From NCBI GenBank assembly GCA_964608495.1, contig CAZSOQ010000154.1, positions 1 through 12,648 of the forward strand: a stretch of DNA of 12,648 nucleotides. Reading direction: 5' to 3'. The notes under the pieces are model-generated. The model saw nothing but the letters and a program-made list of their open reading frames with translations, did no database searches and was not told where the DNA came from. Numbering within the stretch: position 1 is the stretch's first letter; the number at the start of each line of letters is the position of its first letter. A program made the translations under genes and the position numbers. Positions 1 to 6,447 of the stretch are shown here, one piece after another. This DNA comes from JAKORR01 sp964608495 (GTDB lineage: Bacteria > Armatimonadota > Zipacnadia > Zipacnadales > FEN-943).

Positions 1-71
1 CCCCCGCCGCAGCCGGCCAGCATCGTGACGAGGAGAGCAATCGCCCACGCATAGAGGGACCAGCGGGTCAT
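1..71 (-). CDS. lipoprotein N-terminus (partial, runs off left edge)
   Basis: Only the first 23 codons are visible. They encode a short n-region with one Arg (MTRWS), a hydrophobic stretch, and a lipobox LAGC followed by Gly residues. This is the pattern of a signal-peptidase-II-processed lipoprotein that would be lipidated on the Cys. The start ATG at 71 is preceded by a full AGGAGG (minus strand, complement of 81-86) with 9 nt spacing, which makes this start convincing. The mature domain lies outside the window, so no function can be given. It lies 187 nt downstream of the Asp-box protein gene on the same strand, with no clear terminator in between, so co-transcription is possible. Confidence 0.7.
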   Translation of the reverse strand, partial: MTRWSLYAWAIALLVTMLAGCGG

Positions 72-258
72 GTCCTGTAACCTCCTGGCGGCTTCCCGGC
101 GCGAGCTTCCCGCACGCCTCGGGTCGTCAGCTGTACCGCCCCGAGCTGCGGGGGCGCCCTGGTGGCGCGTGCCGGCTCACCGCGTCTGTGCTAGCTCAGA
201 CACCTCGCGCGGCGGCCTGGTTCCGCGGCCCTGCCGCGACCCCGCCGGCCACCGAGCG

Positions 259-2430
259 CTACTCCGCAGACTCCCCCACGAAGACCGCGTTGCCGCTCGT
301 CCCGATCCACACGCGGCCGCCCACCACCGGGTCCACGGCGATCGCGGTCACCCTGGGCGTCACGCCCAGCCCCCCGTCTATCCGCCACCAGGTCTCGCCA
401 CCATCGCGGCTGAGGAAGACCCCGGGCTCGTACCGCGCATGGTACCAGGGCGTCCAGGCCGCCGCCGCCACGGTCCGCCCATCCNNNNNNNNNNGCCGGA
501 TCGGTACGTGTGCGCAGTCCACTGCGCACACGTACCGATCCGGCAGCGTCGCGCGCCAGCTCTTGCCCTGATCGTCACTCACCAGCAGGCCGTGCACCGC
601 TGAGGCCACGAACACCCGGCCGGAGCCCCGCAGCACGTCCAGGCCCTCGATCCGCCGCTTCCCCTGGTGCACGGTGGGTATGCCCTCGCTCACATCGGTC
701 CAGGTTTCGCCGCCATCCTGCGACACGCGCACCTCGTAGGTGCTCCAGGCGTAGAGCCTGCCTTCGCTCGTGGGATCGCCCACTATCTCGCCCACCCAGT
801 CCTCGGGCAGCCCCGGCAACGGCCCCCACGTCTTCCCGCCGTCGGACGACTTCCAGCGACCGCAGTACAAACAGTGCGGGACAAACCTGTCCAGGGTCAC
901 CGGGCCCAGCTTCGCTCCCTCCGGCGGTTGCGGCAGGTCGCGAGTCCAGGTCTCACCTCCATCCTTGCTTGCCACGAGCCTGCCTCCCGCGACCGAGTAG
1001 AGCGTCTCGTCGCCATGACGCGTCTCGATCGCGAGGCTTGCACAATCACTCCCCGGATAGCTGGACTCGAAGTACTCGATGCTCCTGCCCCCGTCCCTCG
1101 TACGGAAGAGGGCCACGTCGGCGAGCCCGAGGTACGCCTCATCCTCCCTGGTCGGGTGGCAGAGAACGGTCCGCACGCAGGTTGTCGCCAGCCCGTCCAT
1201 TGCCTGTCGCCAACTCTCTCCCCCGTCCTCGGAGGCCCAGACGCCGTACCAGTCGTGAAGGTAGATGCGCCGGGGATCCTGCTCGTCCAGGCCCCAGCCC
1301 ATGGGGTTGAAGGCGAACCAGCCGCTGCCGCGCCACCAGCCGGTGGCGTCCACCTGGGCCAGGTAGGCGTCGCGGCTGAAGACGCCATTGACCAGGCCCC
1401 CGGACATGATCGGCGCCCAGGGTGCGGCTCCGTCGCGGCTCACGAACACGTCCGGGTGGCGCCAGCGCCACCACTCGGGCACCTCGCCGGCGCGTTCAGT
1501 CGCGGAGAGGTATACGACACCGGGCAGGGCCGGGTTGACGGCTACGGCGTTGCCCCACAGCTTCTCCAGGTAGCCTTCCAGCCCCGCCACGCAGGGCTTC
1601 CAGATGGCGCCGTGGTCGTCGGTGACCACCAGCCCCTTGTCGCGCAGCACCACGAAGACGCGCCCCGGCCGCCGCGGATCGGACGCCAGGCTGCGCACCT
1701 TCTCCCCCTTGAGCGCCTGTGCCCAGGTTTTCGCGCCATCCCGGGTCACCCACACCGCGCCCTCGCTGTATTGGGTGGGCGCGGCGGCCACGTAGACCGT
1801 GCCCGGCTCGCCACTGCTCAGCTCGACGCCCACGATGAACTGGCCTTCGAGGCCCAGCTTCTGCCAGGTTTCGCCGCCATCCTTCGACCGCATCAGGCCG
1901 TCCCAGGCGGTGCCGGCCCAGAGGCTGCCGTCGCGCGCGTCTATCCTCAGCACTTCGCCCCACTGCCGCTGCGAGCCGAAGCCGGAGAACCTGACCTTGC
2001 GCGAGACCAGCTCCCAGCTCCGGCCCTCATCCCTGCTGCGCCACAGGCCGCCGTAGTCGCCCTGCGGCTGTCCGAAGCACGCGCCCGAGCCCATGTACAC
2101 GACCTGGGGATCGCTCGGGTCCCAAACGAAGTCCGCGACGGCCCGGTCGCCGTCGCTGATGAGCCCGCGGTTGCGGATGTCCCAGTGGTGCCCGAAGTCC
2201 TCGCTGCGCAGGACGCCGCCCACGTCGCAGCCGGCGAGGACGACGTTGTCGTGGTGGGGGCTGACGTCCACGGTCATGATGGCGCCGCCGCCACCGATGG
2301 GCACCCACCGCCAGGCGAAGGGCATGGACGGCATGTCGAGCCGGGCCTGCCCGGCCGGACCCGCGAGGGCCAGCACGGCCACCAGCAGCGAGGGCCGTCC
2401 GGCCCGCCGGACGCAGGCGCTTGGGCGCAT
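259..2430 (-). CDS. secreted Asp-box (BNR) beta-propeller protein, GH74-like
   Basis: The 723-residue product starts with a Sec signal peptide: Arg-rich n-region, hydrophobic LLVAVLALAG, and likely cleavage after GQA near residue 29. The mature part carries at least twelve Asp-box motifs of the form S-x-D-x-G-x-T/S-W, for example SKDGGETW (182-189), SEDGGESW (400-407), SQDGGETW (570-577) and SRDGGETW (674-681). These mark seven-bladed propeller folds. The opening WRWVPIGGGGAI followed by CDVGGVLRSED resembles GH74 xyloglucanases, where an Asp in a DIGG motif is catalytic. Here that residue is Asp69. A second motif, GLADVALFRTRDGG with Asp438, sits where the GH74 second acidic residue is expected. 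Activity on beta-glucan is inference; a non-enzymatic sortilin-like propeller is the alternative. The gene crosses the assembly gap (485-494), so residues about 637-649 are unreliable. No strong ribosome binding site precedes the start. Confidence 0.75.
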   Translation of the reverse strand: MRPSACVRRAGRPSLLVAVLALAGPAGQARLDMPSMPFAWRWVPIGGGGAIMTVDVSPHHDNVVLAGCDVGGVLRSEDFGHHWDIRNRGLISDGDRAVADFVWDPSDPQVVYMGSGACFGQPQGDYGGLWRSRDEGRSWELVSRKVRFSGFGSQRQWGEVLRIDARDGSLWAGTAWDGLMRSKDGGETWQKLGLEGQFIVGVELSSGEPGTVYVAAAPTQYSEGAVWVTRDGAKTWAQALKGEKVRSLASDPRRPGRVFVVLRDKGLVVTDDHGAIWKPCVAGLEGYLEKLWGNAVAVNPALPGVVYLSATERAGEVPEWWRWRHPDVFVSRDGAAPWAPIMSGGLVNGVFSRDAYLAQVDATGWWRGSGWFAFNPMGWGLDEQDPRRIYLHDWYGVWASEDGGESWRQAMDGLATTCVRTVLCHPTREDEAYLGLADVALFRTRDGGRSIEYFESSYPGSDCASLAIETRHGDETLYSVAGGRLVASKDGGETWTRDLPQPPEGAKLGPVTLDRFVPHCLYCGRWKSSDGGKTWGPLPGLPEDWVGEIVGDPTSEGRLYAWSTYEVRVSQDGGETWTDVSEGIPTVHQGKRRIEGLDVLRGSGRVFVASAVHGLLVSDDQGKSWRATLPDRYVCAVDCAHVPIRXXXXDGRTVAAAAWTPWYHARYEPGVFLSRDGGETWWRIDGGLGVTPRVTAIAVDPVVGGRVWIGTSGNAVFVGESAE
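485..494. other. assembly gap (10 Ns)
   Basis: Ten unknown bases lie inside the Asp-box protein gene. The reading frame is open on both sides and in phase across the Ns, but the true gap length is unknown. Confidence 0.98.
495..544. repeat. perfect 24-bp palindrome abutting the gap, probable assembly artefact
   Basis: Bases 495-518 are the exact reverse complement of 521-544, with a CC between them, and the palindrome begins at the first base after the Ns. Read as protein on the minus strand, the right arm gives a natural propeller sequence (LPDRYVCAV). The left arm gives DCAHVPIR, which fits no Asp-box context. This is the signature of a contig end extended into its own reverse complement. 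A real hairpin in a coding region would be much less likely to touch a gap. Confidence 0.85.
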
Positions 2431-2520
2431 GGGGCATCACCGGGCATCAGCTTCCCGGCGAGCCCGGGGTGGACCTCCAGTCGGCGCCGGGGCCGCCGTC
2501 CCCACAGGCTCCCCAAACGC

Positions 2521-2555
2521 AAAAACGGGCCGGGACCCGTAGATCCCGACCCGTT
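2521..2555 (-). terminator. Rho-independent terminator of the toxin-antitoxin-chaperone operon
   Basis: On the minus strand a 12-bp stem (AACGGGTCGGGA pairing with TCCCGGCCCGTT, one G-T pair, 8-nt loop; arms at 2544-2555 and 2524-2535) runs directly into TTTTT. It lies 80 nt after the stop of the SecB-like gene and before the Asp-box gene, so it would close the three-gene operon and separate it transcriptionally from its neighbour. Confidence 0.85.
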
Positions 2556-2634
2556 GGTGCATACAGGACGCGGTGGCCAGCGTCGTGCTGGCATGCCGCG
2601 CGCACTCCACCCTCGGCCTTGGCCGTGCGCCAGC

Positions 2635-3105
2635 CTACCCCTGCGCCTCCTGCTCACGGTCGTCGCCGCGCTTCGTCTTGAGCCTGCGCCGCCACCACGC
2701 GACGAAGTTGACGGTCGGGATGATGAACGGGCCGCCAACACACAGGCCCGTCGCAGACGCAACGAGGCCGCGCGCGAGGCCGTGAAGGATGGACGGAGCG
2801 TTCAACCCCACCATACGGGCCTTTGGCCCCTCTCCGAGTTCGGGCACCACCTCGAAACGTCCCTGGACTTCCACCTCTATGCGCTCGAAGCGCCAGCGCC
2901 GGTCGCCCTTGACGGGCAGGCACCTGATCCGCAGGCTCACCTGGTAGTGCACGTCGTCGGCTTCCCGCACGTCCACGTCAACCATGACCTTGAACAGCTC
3001 TGGGCCATCCAGGCAGTCGGACTCGCTGATCGCGTCGTCGCTGAAGCGCACGATGAGCCGGACGACGCGCGCGGCGACCAGGTCCATCGGAGCTTCGTCC
3101 GTCAT
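2635..3105 (-). CDS. SecB-like chaperone of a TAC toxin-antitoxin system
   Basis: The 156-residue protein has the size and layout of the SecB export chaperone. A central beta-rich part has the segment DVHYQVSLRIRC (51-62), which parallels DDVYEVVLRVTV of E. coli SecB. Near the C-terminus, LNAPSILHGLAR (101-112) and GGPFIIPTVNF (124-134) match the family signature (APNILFPYAR...FP.L.L.PVNF). In TAC systems, of which M. tuberculosis Rv1955-1956-1957 is the paradigm, a dedicated SecB-like protein binds the antitoxin tail, prevents its degradation and lets it neutralise the toxin. The start ATG overlaps the antitoxin stop (ATGA, 3102-3105), indicating translational coupling, and a terminator follows at 2521-2555. 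A housekeeping SecB is less likely given this linkage. Confidence 0.85.
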   Translation of the reverse strand: MTDEAPMDLVAARVVRLIVRFSDDAISESDCLDGPELFKVMVDVDVREADDVHYQVSLRIRCLPVKGDRRWRFERIEVEVQGRFEVVPELGEGPKARMVGLNAPSILHGLARGLVASATGLCVGGPFIIPTVNFVAWWRRRLKTKRGDDREQEAQG

Positions 3106-3488
3106 GCTACCCGCCCCAACTCCTCAGGACCCGTCACCGCGTCCGCCTCGTCCACGTTCACCGGCACCAGCTTGGGCCTGTGCCGGGAGGCCCCCCGCAT
3201 GGGGTGCCAGAGGCCCAGGGCCTTGGCCGTCTTGAGCGCGAACTCCACGTCGCACCCCAAGGCACGAGCGATGCGCGACAGCGTCCGGAGGGTCATGTTC
3301 TCGCCGCGGAGCCACTTGGTGACCATGGGCGGGGTGACGCCCAGCCTTCTCGCTAGCTCCCTGCGGCTCACACGGTGAGTCTTCATCGTGGCTGCCAGGC
3401 TCTCCGTCACCTGGTAGAGCAGCGCTTCCTCGCCAAACCCCTCGCTCTCCCGCCAACGCCGTATGTCTTCACGGAGGTCGCGTGCCAT
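3102..3488 (-). CDS. higA: HigA-type HTH antitoxin with chaperone-dependence tail
   Basis: The 128-residue protein has a Cro/C1-type helix-turn-helix at about residues 38-80. SRRELARRLGVTPPMVTKWL (41-60) forms the helix-turn-helix and TLRTLSRIARALG follows. It should bind the palindrome at 3922-3937, repress its own operon and neutralise the upstream toxin. After the DNA-binding domain comes an extension of about 40 residues (86-128) with a hydrophobic patch LGLWHPM around Trp94. Plain HigA proteins usually lack this. In TAC systems a comparable chaperone-addiction region makes antitoxin folding depend on the SecB-like partner, so the tail is the expected docking site, by inference. The gene starts 3 nt after the toxin stop (3492-3494) and ends in a 4-nt overlap with the chaperone gene. 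Confidence 0.85.
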   Translation of the reverse strand: MARDLREDIRRWRESEGFGEEALLYQVTESLAATMKTHRVSRRELARRLGVTPPMVTKWLRGENMTLRTLSRIARALGCDVEFALKTAKALGLWHPMRGASRHRPKLVPVNVDEADAVTGPEELGRVA

Positions 3489-3491
3489 CTT

Positions 3492-3920
3492 CTAGAGCAC
3501 CCCTTCATCTTCAAGCTGGCGACGCAGCCGTTCGGCCCTATCTATCTCGTTCTTCGGCGTCTTCTGCTTCGTCTTGTAGAAGGCCGTAAGCAGCACGATC
3601 TGTCGTCCGGCGAGCGTGCAGGTTACCCTCAGGTGCTTGGTCGGACACAGCTCCCAGAGCCGCTTCGATGAGGAACGGATCTTCTTCACACGAGCCGGGT
3701 GATGCGATGGCCCAAACTCCGCTGCCAGCGCCAACGCCCTGACCGCTGCGTCGTAGTCATCCTGCGTGACCTCCCCCTCGTCCTGGAGGACCTCTTGCAC
3801 CTTGCACCTGTGGCCCTGCCACACCACGAGCACCACACCCCATCGGCCGCGGGCCACTTCTCCTAGGGCGAAGCGGCCGCCGCTACCTTCTGACTCGGGG
3901 TCGGGCCACGCGTCGCGCAT
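3492..3920 (-). CDS. higB: HigB/RelE-superfamily toxin of a TAC system
   Basis: The protein is 142 residues from the ATG at 3920. Its C-terminal motif LTAFYKTKQKTPKNEI (111-126) followed by DRAERLRRQ is the hallmark of HigB / phage Gp49-like toxins and closely resembles the M. tuberculosis TAC toxin HigB1 (TAFYKNQQKTPKTKI). Family members are ribosome-dependent mRNA endonucleases. The core starts near Trp27, and the first ~21 residues are Pro/Gly/Ser-rich and poorly typical. A near-consensus -10 box covers this ATG, placing the predicted transcript start at about 3912. The real start may therefore be internal, for example GTG at 3857 (Val22), although the AGGAG there is only 2 nt away. The toxin-first order is typical of higBA and TAC operons. 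Confidence 0.85.
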   Translation of the reverse strand: MRDAWPDPESEGSGGRFALGEVARGRWGVVLVVWQGHRCKVQEVLQDEGEVTQDDYDAAVRALALAAEFGPSHHPARVKKIRSSSKRLWELCPTKHLRVTCTLAGRQIVLLTAFYKTKQKTPKNEIDRAERLRRQLEDEGVL

Positions 3921-3947
3921 ATTAACCTACAGGTTAACGGGTGTCAA
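3919..3947 (-). promoter_or_regulatory. sigma70-type promoter of the TAC operon
   Basis: On the minus strand TTGACA (3947-3942) and TAATAT (3924-3919) are separated by exactly 17 nt. The -35 is a perfect consensus match, and the -10 keeps the key first, second, fifth and sixth bases. The predicted transcript start is about 3912, which is inside the toxin reading frame as drawn from ATG 3920. Confidence 0.75.
3922..3937. promoter_or_regulatory. operator palindrome of the TAC operon
   Basis: TTAACCT-AC-AGGTTAA is a perfect inverted repeat with 7-nt arms and a 2-nt spacer. It is AT-rich in otherwise GC-rich DNA. It sits between the -35 and -10 boxes and overlaps the -10, so a bound antitoxin would block RNA polymerase. 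This fits the autoregulation usual for HigA-type antitoxins. Confidence 0.75.
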
Positions 3948-4079
3948 GTGGTATGCTCCCGTTGCCCGCCTCCCTGGCTGGCCCTCGAGGGATCGGTCTC
4001 CCCAGGCCGCTCTGCGCCCTTCAGCTAGGGCCTTCATCTCCGGCTGCTATTCCCAAGTGTAGCAGCGATTCCTGCTCCG

Positions 4080-4280
4080 TCACACCACGTGCTCGATCAG
4101 GCGCTCGCAGGCACGCTTGCCCGCCTTCAGCGCCGTCTCCAGGCCCGGGCCCGCGAACTCCTGCCTCAGCGTCTCCTCCACCGCCGGCCAGTGCCGCTCC
4201 ACGAGCCGCCCGGCCATCTCCTTCTCCGCCGCCCGCCTCACCAGGTCCTGGATCTTGGTCAGGTACGAACCCATTTGCAC
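4080..4280 (-). CDS. small helical protein downstream of the endolysin
   Basis: The product is 66 residues from GTG 4280, or 64 from ATG 4274. It has a charged, amphipathic composition (YLTKIQDLVRRAAEKEMAGR...) that suggests a mostly alpha-helical protein with no membrane segment or signal peptide. GGAGG at 4290-4286 lies 5 nt before the GTG and 10 nt before the ATG, so both starts are possible. It follows the hydrolase gene without a gap (the hydrolase stop is at 4281-4283) and is the last gene of the lysis cassette. I do not recognise the family; a small phage accessory protein is a guess. An overlapping minus-strand frame starting at 4284 is Gly/Ala-rich and looks like a shadow. Confidence 0.5.
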   Translation of the reverse strand: MQMGSYLTKIQDLVRRAAEKEMAGRLVERHWPAVEETLRQEFAGPGLETALKAGKRACERLIEHVV

Positions 4281-5918
4281 TCATCCCTCCAGAGGTTGCT
4301 CTGCAACCTCACGTTGCTCGCCAACCTCGGCGTTGTCTTGGTCTCTGCGCTCGACAACCTGGACTGTCAGGTACACCTTCCGCTGGTCGCGGAGGTGGTC
4401 CGCGACCTCGAGCCGGTAGCTGCCCGAGGTTGCTTCGCCAGGAGTTGCTGCGCAACTCACTGCGGTGCGGGCCGCCGCCCAGGCCGTCGCCTTCTCGACG
4501 AGGCGCACGGGCATATTGGTTGTCTCGCCATCGAAGACACCCTCGCCGAGGAGCTCTGAATCATCGCCATACTGGATCACGATCTTGATCGCCGTCCCGG
4601 CCGGCGGGTAGTGCGGCTCCGGGGTGGGCAGGTCGCCCCCGCATCTCTTCACGAAGGCCCCCGGGAGCTTGCTCGTCTCGCCGGCCAGGATGAGCAGCGT
4701 AAGCGGCGTGACCTCGAAGTGCATCGGGTCGCGCGGGCTTACCCAGTGCCCGCCCCAGGTGAAGCCGAGCCGCGTGAAGTAGGGCGCGATGGCGGCCAGG
4801 CTCGGCGGGACGGCCTCCTCGTAGTTGGTGTCGCTCGTGTCGAGCACGTCCCGCCCGTTGCGCAGGTGATGGTTCGGGTTGATGTCAATGGCGATGCCCC
4901 AGGAGTGCGGCGAAGCGGTCGAGCCGCCCCGGACGCCGCGGCACACGTAGGTGCCACCCACGGTCCGGGTGTTGCTCACGTCAATCTGGCCGGCCAGGCC
5001 CGCGTCCTGGATGTCCTGCAGCGCGCGCTGCAGCGCCTCAACCGCGAGCTCGTGCACCGTCAGCCTGCCGAGGATCGGGAACTCGACCCACTTCCGCTTG
5101 GGCGCGGAGGCGGTCCAGATACTGGGACTGCGGGTCGTCAGCGTGCAGTTGCCGGTCTGCCAGCCCTGCAGCCCGCCGAACCAGTACTCCGTCCGCGCGT
5201 GCGCCGGATCGCCGCTGGCGGCATACCGACGTGTCGGGCGCGGCAAGCCGTGGCGGCTGTCCGAGGGTCCATAGATGAACGCTGAGTAGTCAACATCGGG
5301 AAGTCGCACTGTGTCTCCCTCCTCTCGGTGTGGATCGTGCGCCAGCAGCCACGCCCAAACCTGGGCGAAGCCGCGCGCCCCGCTCGCGTGCGGCGTGTAC
5401 AGGTACAGCGCGGCCGTGGCTTCGTTCTCCGGCACGATCGCGCGGGTCTCGGGGTCGGTGACGTAGGCCAGGACCTCGCGTAGCGAGCGGCCGACCATCC
5501 GCTGCACGAGACCGCTGTCCCAATAGCGGCGGAGGCCGGCGGCACAGGAGAAGACCTGGTTATGCGTCCCCTTGTAGTGGGCGATGTCGCCGCTGTCGGT
5601 GGCGCCGTAGCCCATCGTCCACTCCAGCGCCCGCTGCCACCCTTCCCCGGACCCCGCGCGCGTCAGGAAGCTCTGCTCCTTCTGGGCGATGGCGAGGAGG
5701 ATGCGCGGGTTGATGTTGTACTGCGCCGCAGCCTGCTGGACCCAGCCGGCGGGGACGCCCCGTCCGCCGGCGAAGTCGGGCAGGTCCTTGAGTCGCGGCG
5801 AGGCGATCGCCTCGAGGAAGCCGCGGACGCTGAAGCTTGAGGTCGCAGGGCAACCTTCGTCGTAGCCCCAGAGGTCGCTGTTCTCACACAGCCTGCCGTA
5901 GTCCATGCGTGGCACCAT
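4281..5918 (-). CDS. two-domain peptidoglycan hydrolase (lysozyme-like + M15 peptidase), phage endolysin-like
   Basis: The 545-residue product has two recognisable wall-cleaving parts. Residues about 50-195 look lysozyme/transglycosylase-like: NPRILLAIAQKEQSFLT (70-86) with Glu81 as candidate acid, then MGYGATDSG and NQVFSCAAGLRRYWD. Residues about 280-405 form an M15 (VanY/D-Ala-D-Ala carboxypeptidase or L-Ala-D-Glu endopeptidase) zinc domain. There SPHSWGIAIDIN gives ligands His338 and Asp345, and SPRDPMHFEV gives Asp397 and the third ligand His400. The enzyme could therefore cut both glycan and peptide. There is no signal peptide, consistent with holin-dependent release or with a virion-associated lysin. 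The C-terminal ~100 residues are unassigned, and their DNA contains three perfect stem-loops. The holin-like gene lies just upstream (27 nt). The start has no clear ribosome binding site, and ATG 5906 is an alternative. Confidence 0.75.
   Translation of the reverse strand: MVPRMDYGRLCENSDLWGYDEGCPATSSFSVRGFLEAIASPRLKDLPDFAGGRGVPAGWVQQAAAQYNINPRILLAIAQKEQSFLTRAGSGEGWQRALEWTMGYGATDSGDIAHYKGTHNQVFSCAAGLRRYWDSGLVQRMVGRSLREVLAYVTDPETRAIVPENEATAALYLYTPHASGARGFAQVWAWLLAHDPHREEGDTVRLPDVDYSAFIYGPSDSRHGLPRPTRRYAASGDPAHARTEYWFGGLQGWQTGNCTLTTRSPSIWTASAPKRKWVEFPILGRLTVHELAVEALQRALQDIQDAGLAGQIDVSNTRTVGGTYVCRGVRGGSTASPHSWGIAIDINPNHHLRNGRDVLDTSDTNYEEAVPPSLAAIAPYFTRLGFTWGGHWVSPRDPMHFEVTPLTLLILAGETSKLPGAFVKRCGGDLPTPEPHYPPAGTAIKIVIQYGDDSELLGEGVFDGETTNMPVRLVEKATAWAAARTAVSCAATPGEATSGSYRLEVADHLRDQRKVYLTVQVVERRDQDNAEVGEQREVAEQPLEG
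4292..4458. repeat. three perfect stem-loops inside the 3' end of the hydrolase gene
   Basis: GAGGTTGC-TCT-GCAACCTC (4292-4310), a 9-bp stem with a 5-nt loop at 4385-4407 (GGTCGCGGA with TCCGCGACC), and GAGTTGC-TGC-GCAACTC (4442-4458) are all perfect. The first and third share a core, and GAGGTTGC also recurs just before the third. They lie in the part encoding the unassigned C-terminal ~60 residues. Confidence 0.55.
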
Positions 5919-5945
5919 CTCGGGACTGGCTGCGGCCCGCGCCCG

Positions 5946-6266
5946 TCAGCTTCCCACGCGCTTCCCGGCGCGCTTGGCCGTCTCGATGGCCGGATGGGCG
6001 ATCTCACTGGCCAGCCCGGCGAGCACGAGGGCGGTGAGCAGATACCCCGTGGGGGTAGGCTCCCCGCGCAGGCTCTCGAAGAGGTCCACCCTTGCCTGCC
6101 AGGTCATGACGGCGGCGATCAGGAAGCTGACGGCCTGCTTGGCCCAGGCGGGCAGGGGCTTACCGGCCTGCCGGCGGTAGGCCCGCGCGAGCAGGTCCAC
6201 AGAGAACTTGGCTCCCACGGCAAAGGCCGCGATCAAGGCGGCCGGCAGCAAATCAGCAGCGTTCAT
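5946..6266 (-). CDS. holin-like small membrane protein
   Basis: The protein is 106 residues. I chose ATG 6266 rather than the upstream in-frame ATG 6368 because AGGAGG at 6280-6275 lies 8 nt before it and the product then starts with a hydrophobic helix. Three membrane segments are visible: LLPAALIAAFAVGAKF, AVSFLIAAVMTW and LLTALVLAGLASEIA, with basic loops (YRRQAGKPLPAW) and a basic C-terminus (AKRAGKRVGS). Size, segment number and position directly before a peptidoglycan hydrolase match phage holins, which permeabilise the membrane at lysis. No specific holin family is recognised, so the call rests mainly on context. Confidence 0.6.
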   Translation of the reverse strand: MNAADLLPAALIAAFAVGAKFSVDLLARAYRRQAGKPLPAWAKQAVSFLIAAVMTWQARVDLFESLRGEPTPTGYLLTALVLAGLASEIAHPAIETAKRAGKRVGS

Positions 6267-6447
6267 CTTCTCGTCCTCCTGGTGTGATCCGAAAAACCTC
6301 GGCTTGCGGGCCCGACGCGCCAAGGACCGTGTCGCTGGGCGGTGGTCCATCAACCGCGCAAACGACACGCACGCGGGGCTCGCCCAGCTCGGCCAGGTCC
6401 CCCAGCCACCTCGCGCGGCTAACCGAGCAACCGGCAGCCTTGCCGCC

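Noticed and set aside
667..3378. 903-codon plus-strand open frame
   Set aside because: It is antisense to the Asp-box, SecB-like and antitoxin genes, all of which have clear family motifs. The plus-strand product is Pro/His/Arg-rich with no domain and results from GC-rich codon bias.
4021..4284. 87-codon minus-strand frame starting at ATGA with the hydrolase stop
   Set aside because: It is Gly/Ala-rich low complexity and overlaps the more natural 66-codon helical protein in another frame.
6043..6056. TACCCC-GTG-GGGGTA dyad resembling the CsoR-like operator at 9618
   Set aside because: It lies inside the holin-like coding sequence with no promoter elements around it; probably chance in GC-rich DNA.
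6267..6368. N-terminal extension of the holin-like protein from ATG 6368
   Set aside because: The 34 extra residues are Arg-rich and atypical, and a strong AGGAGG sits 8 nt before ATG 6266.
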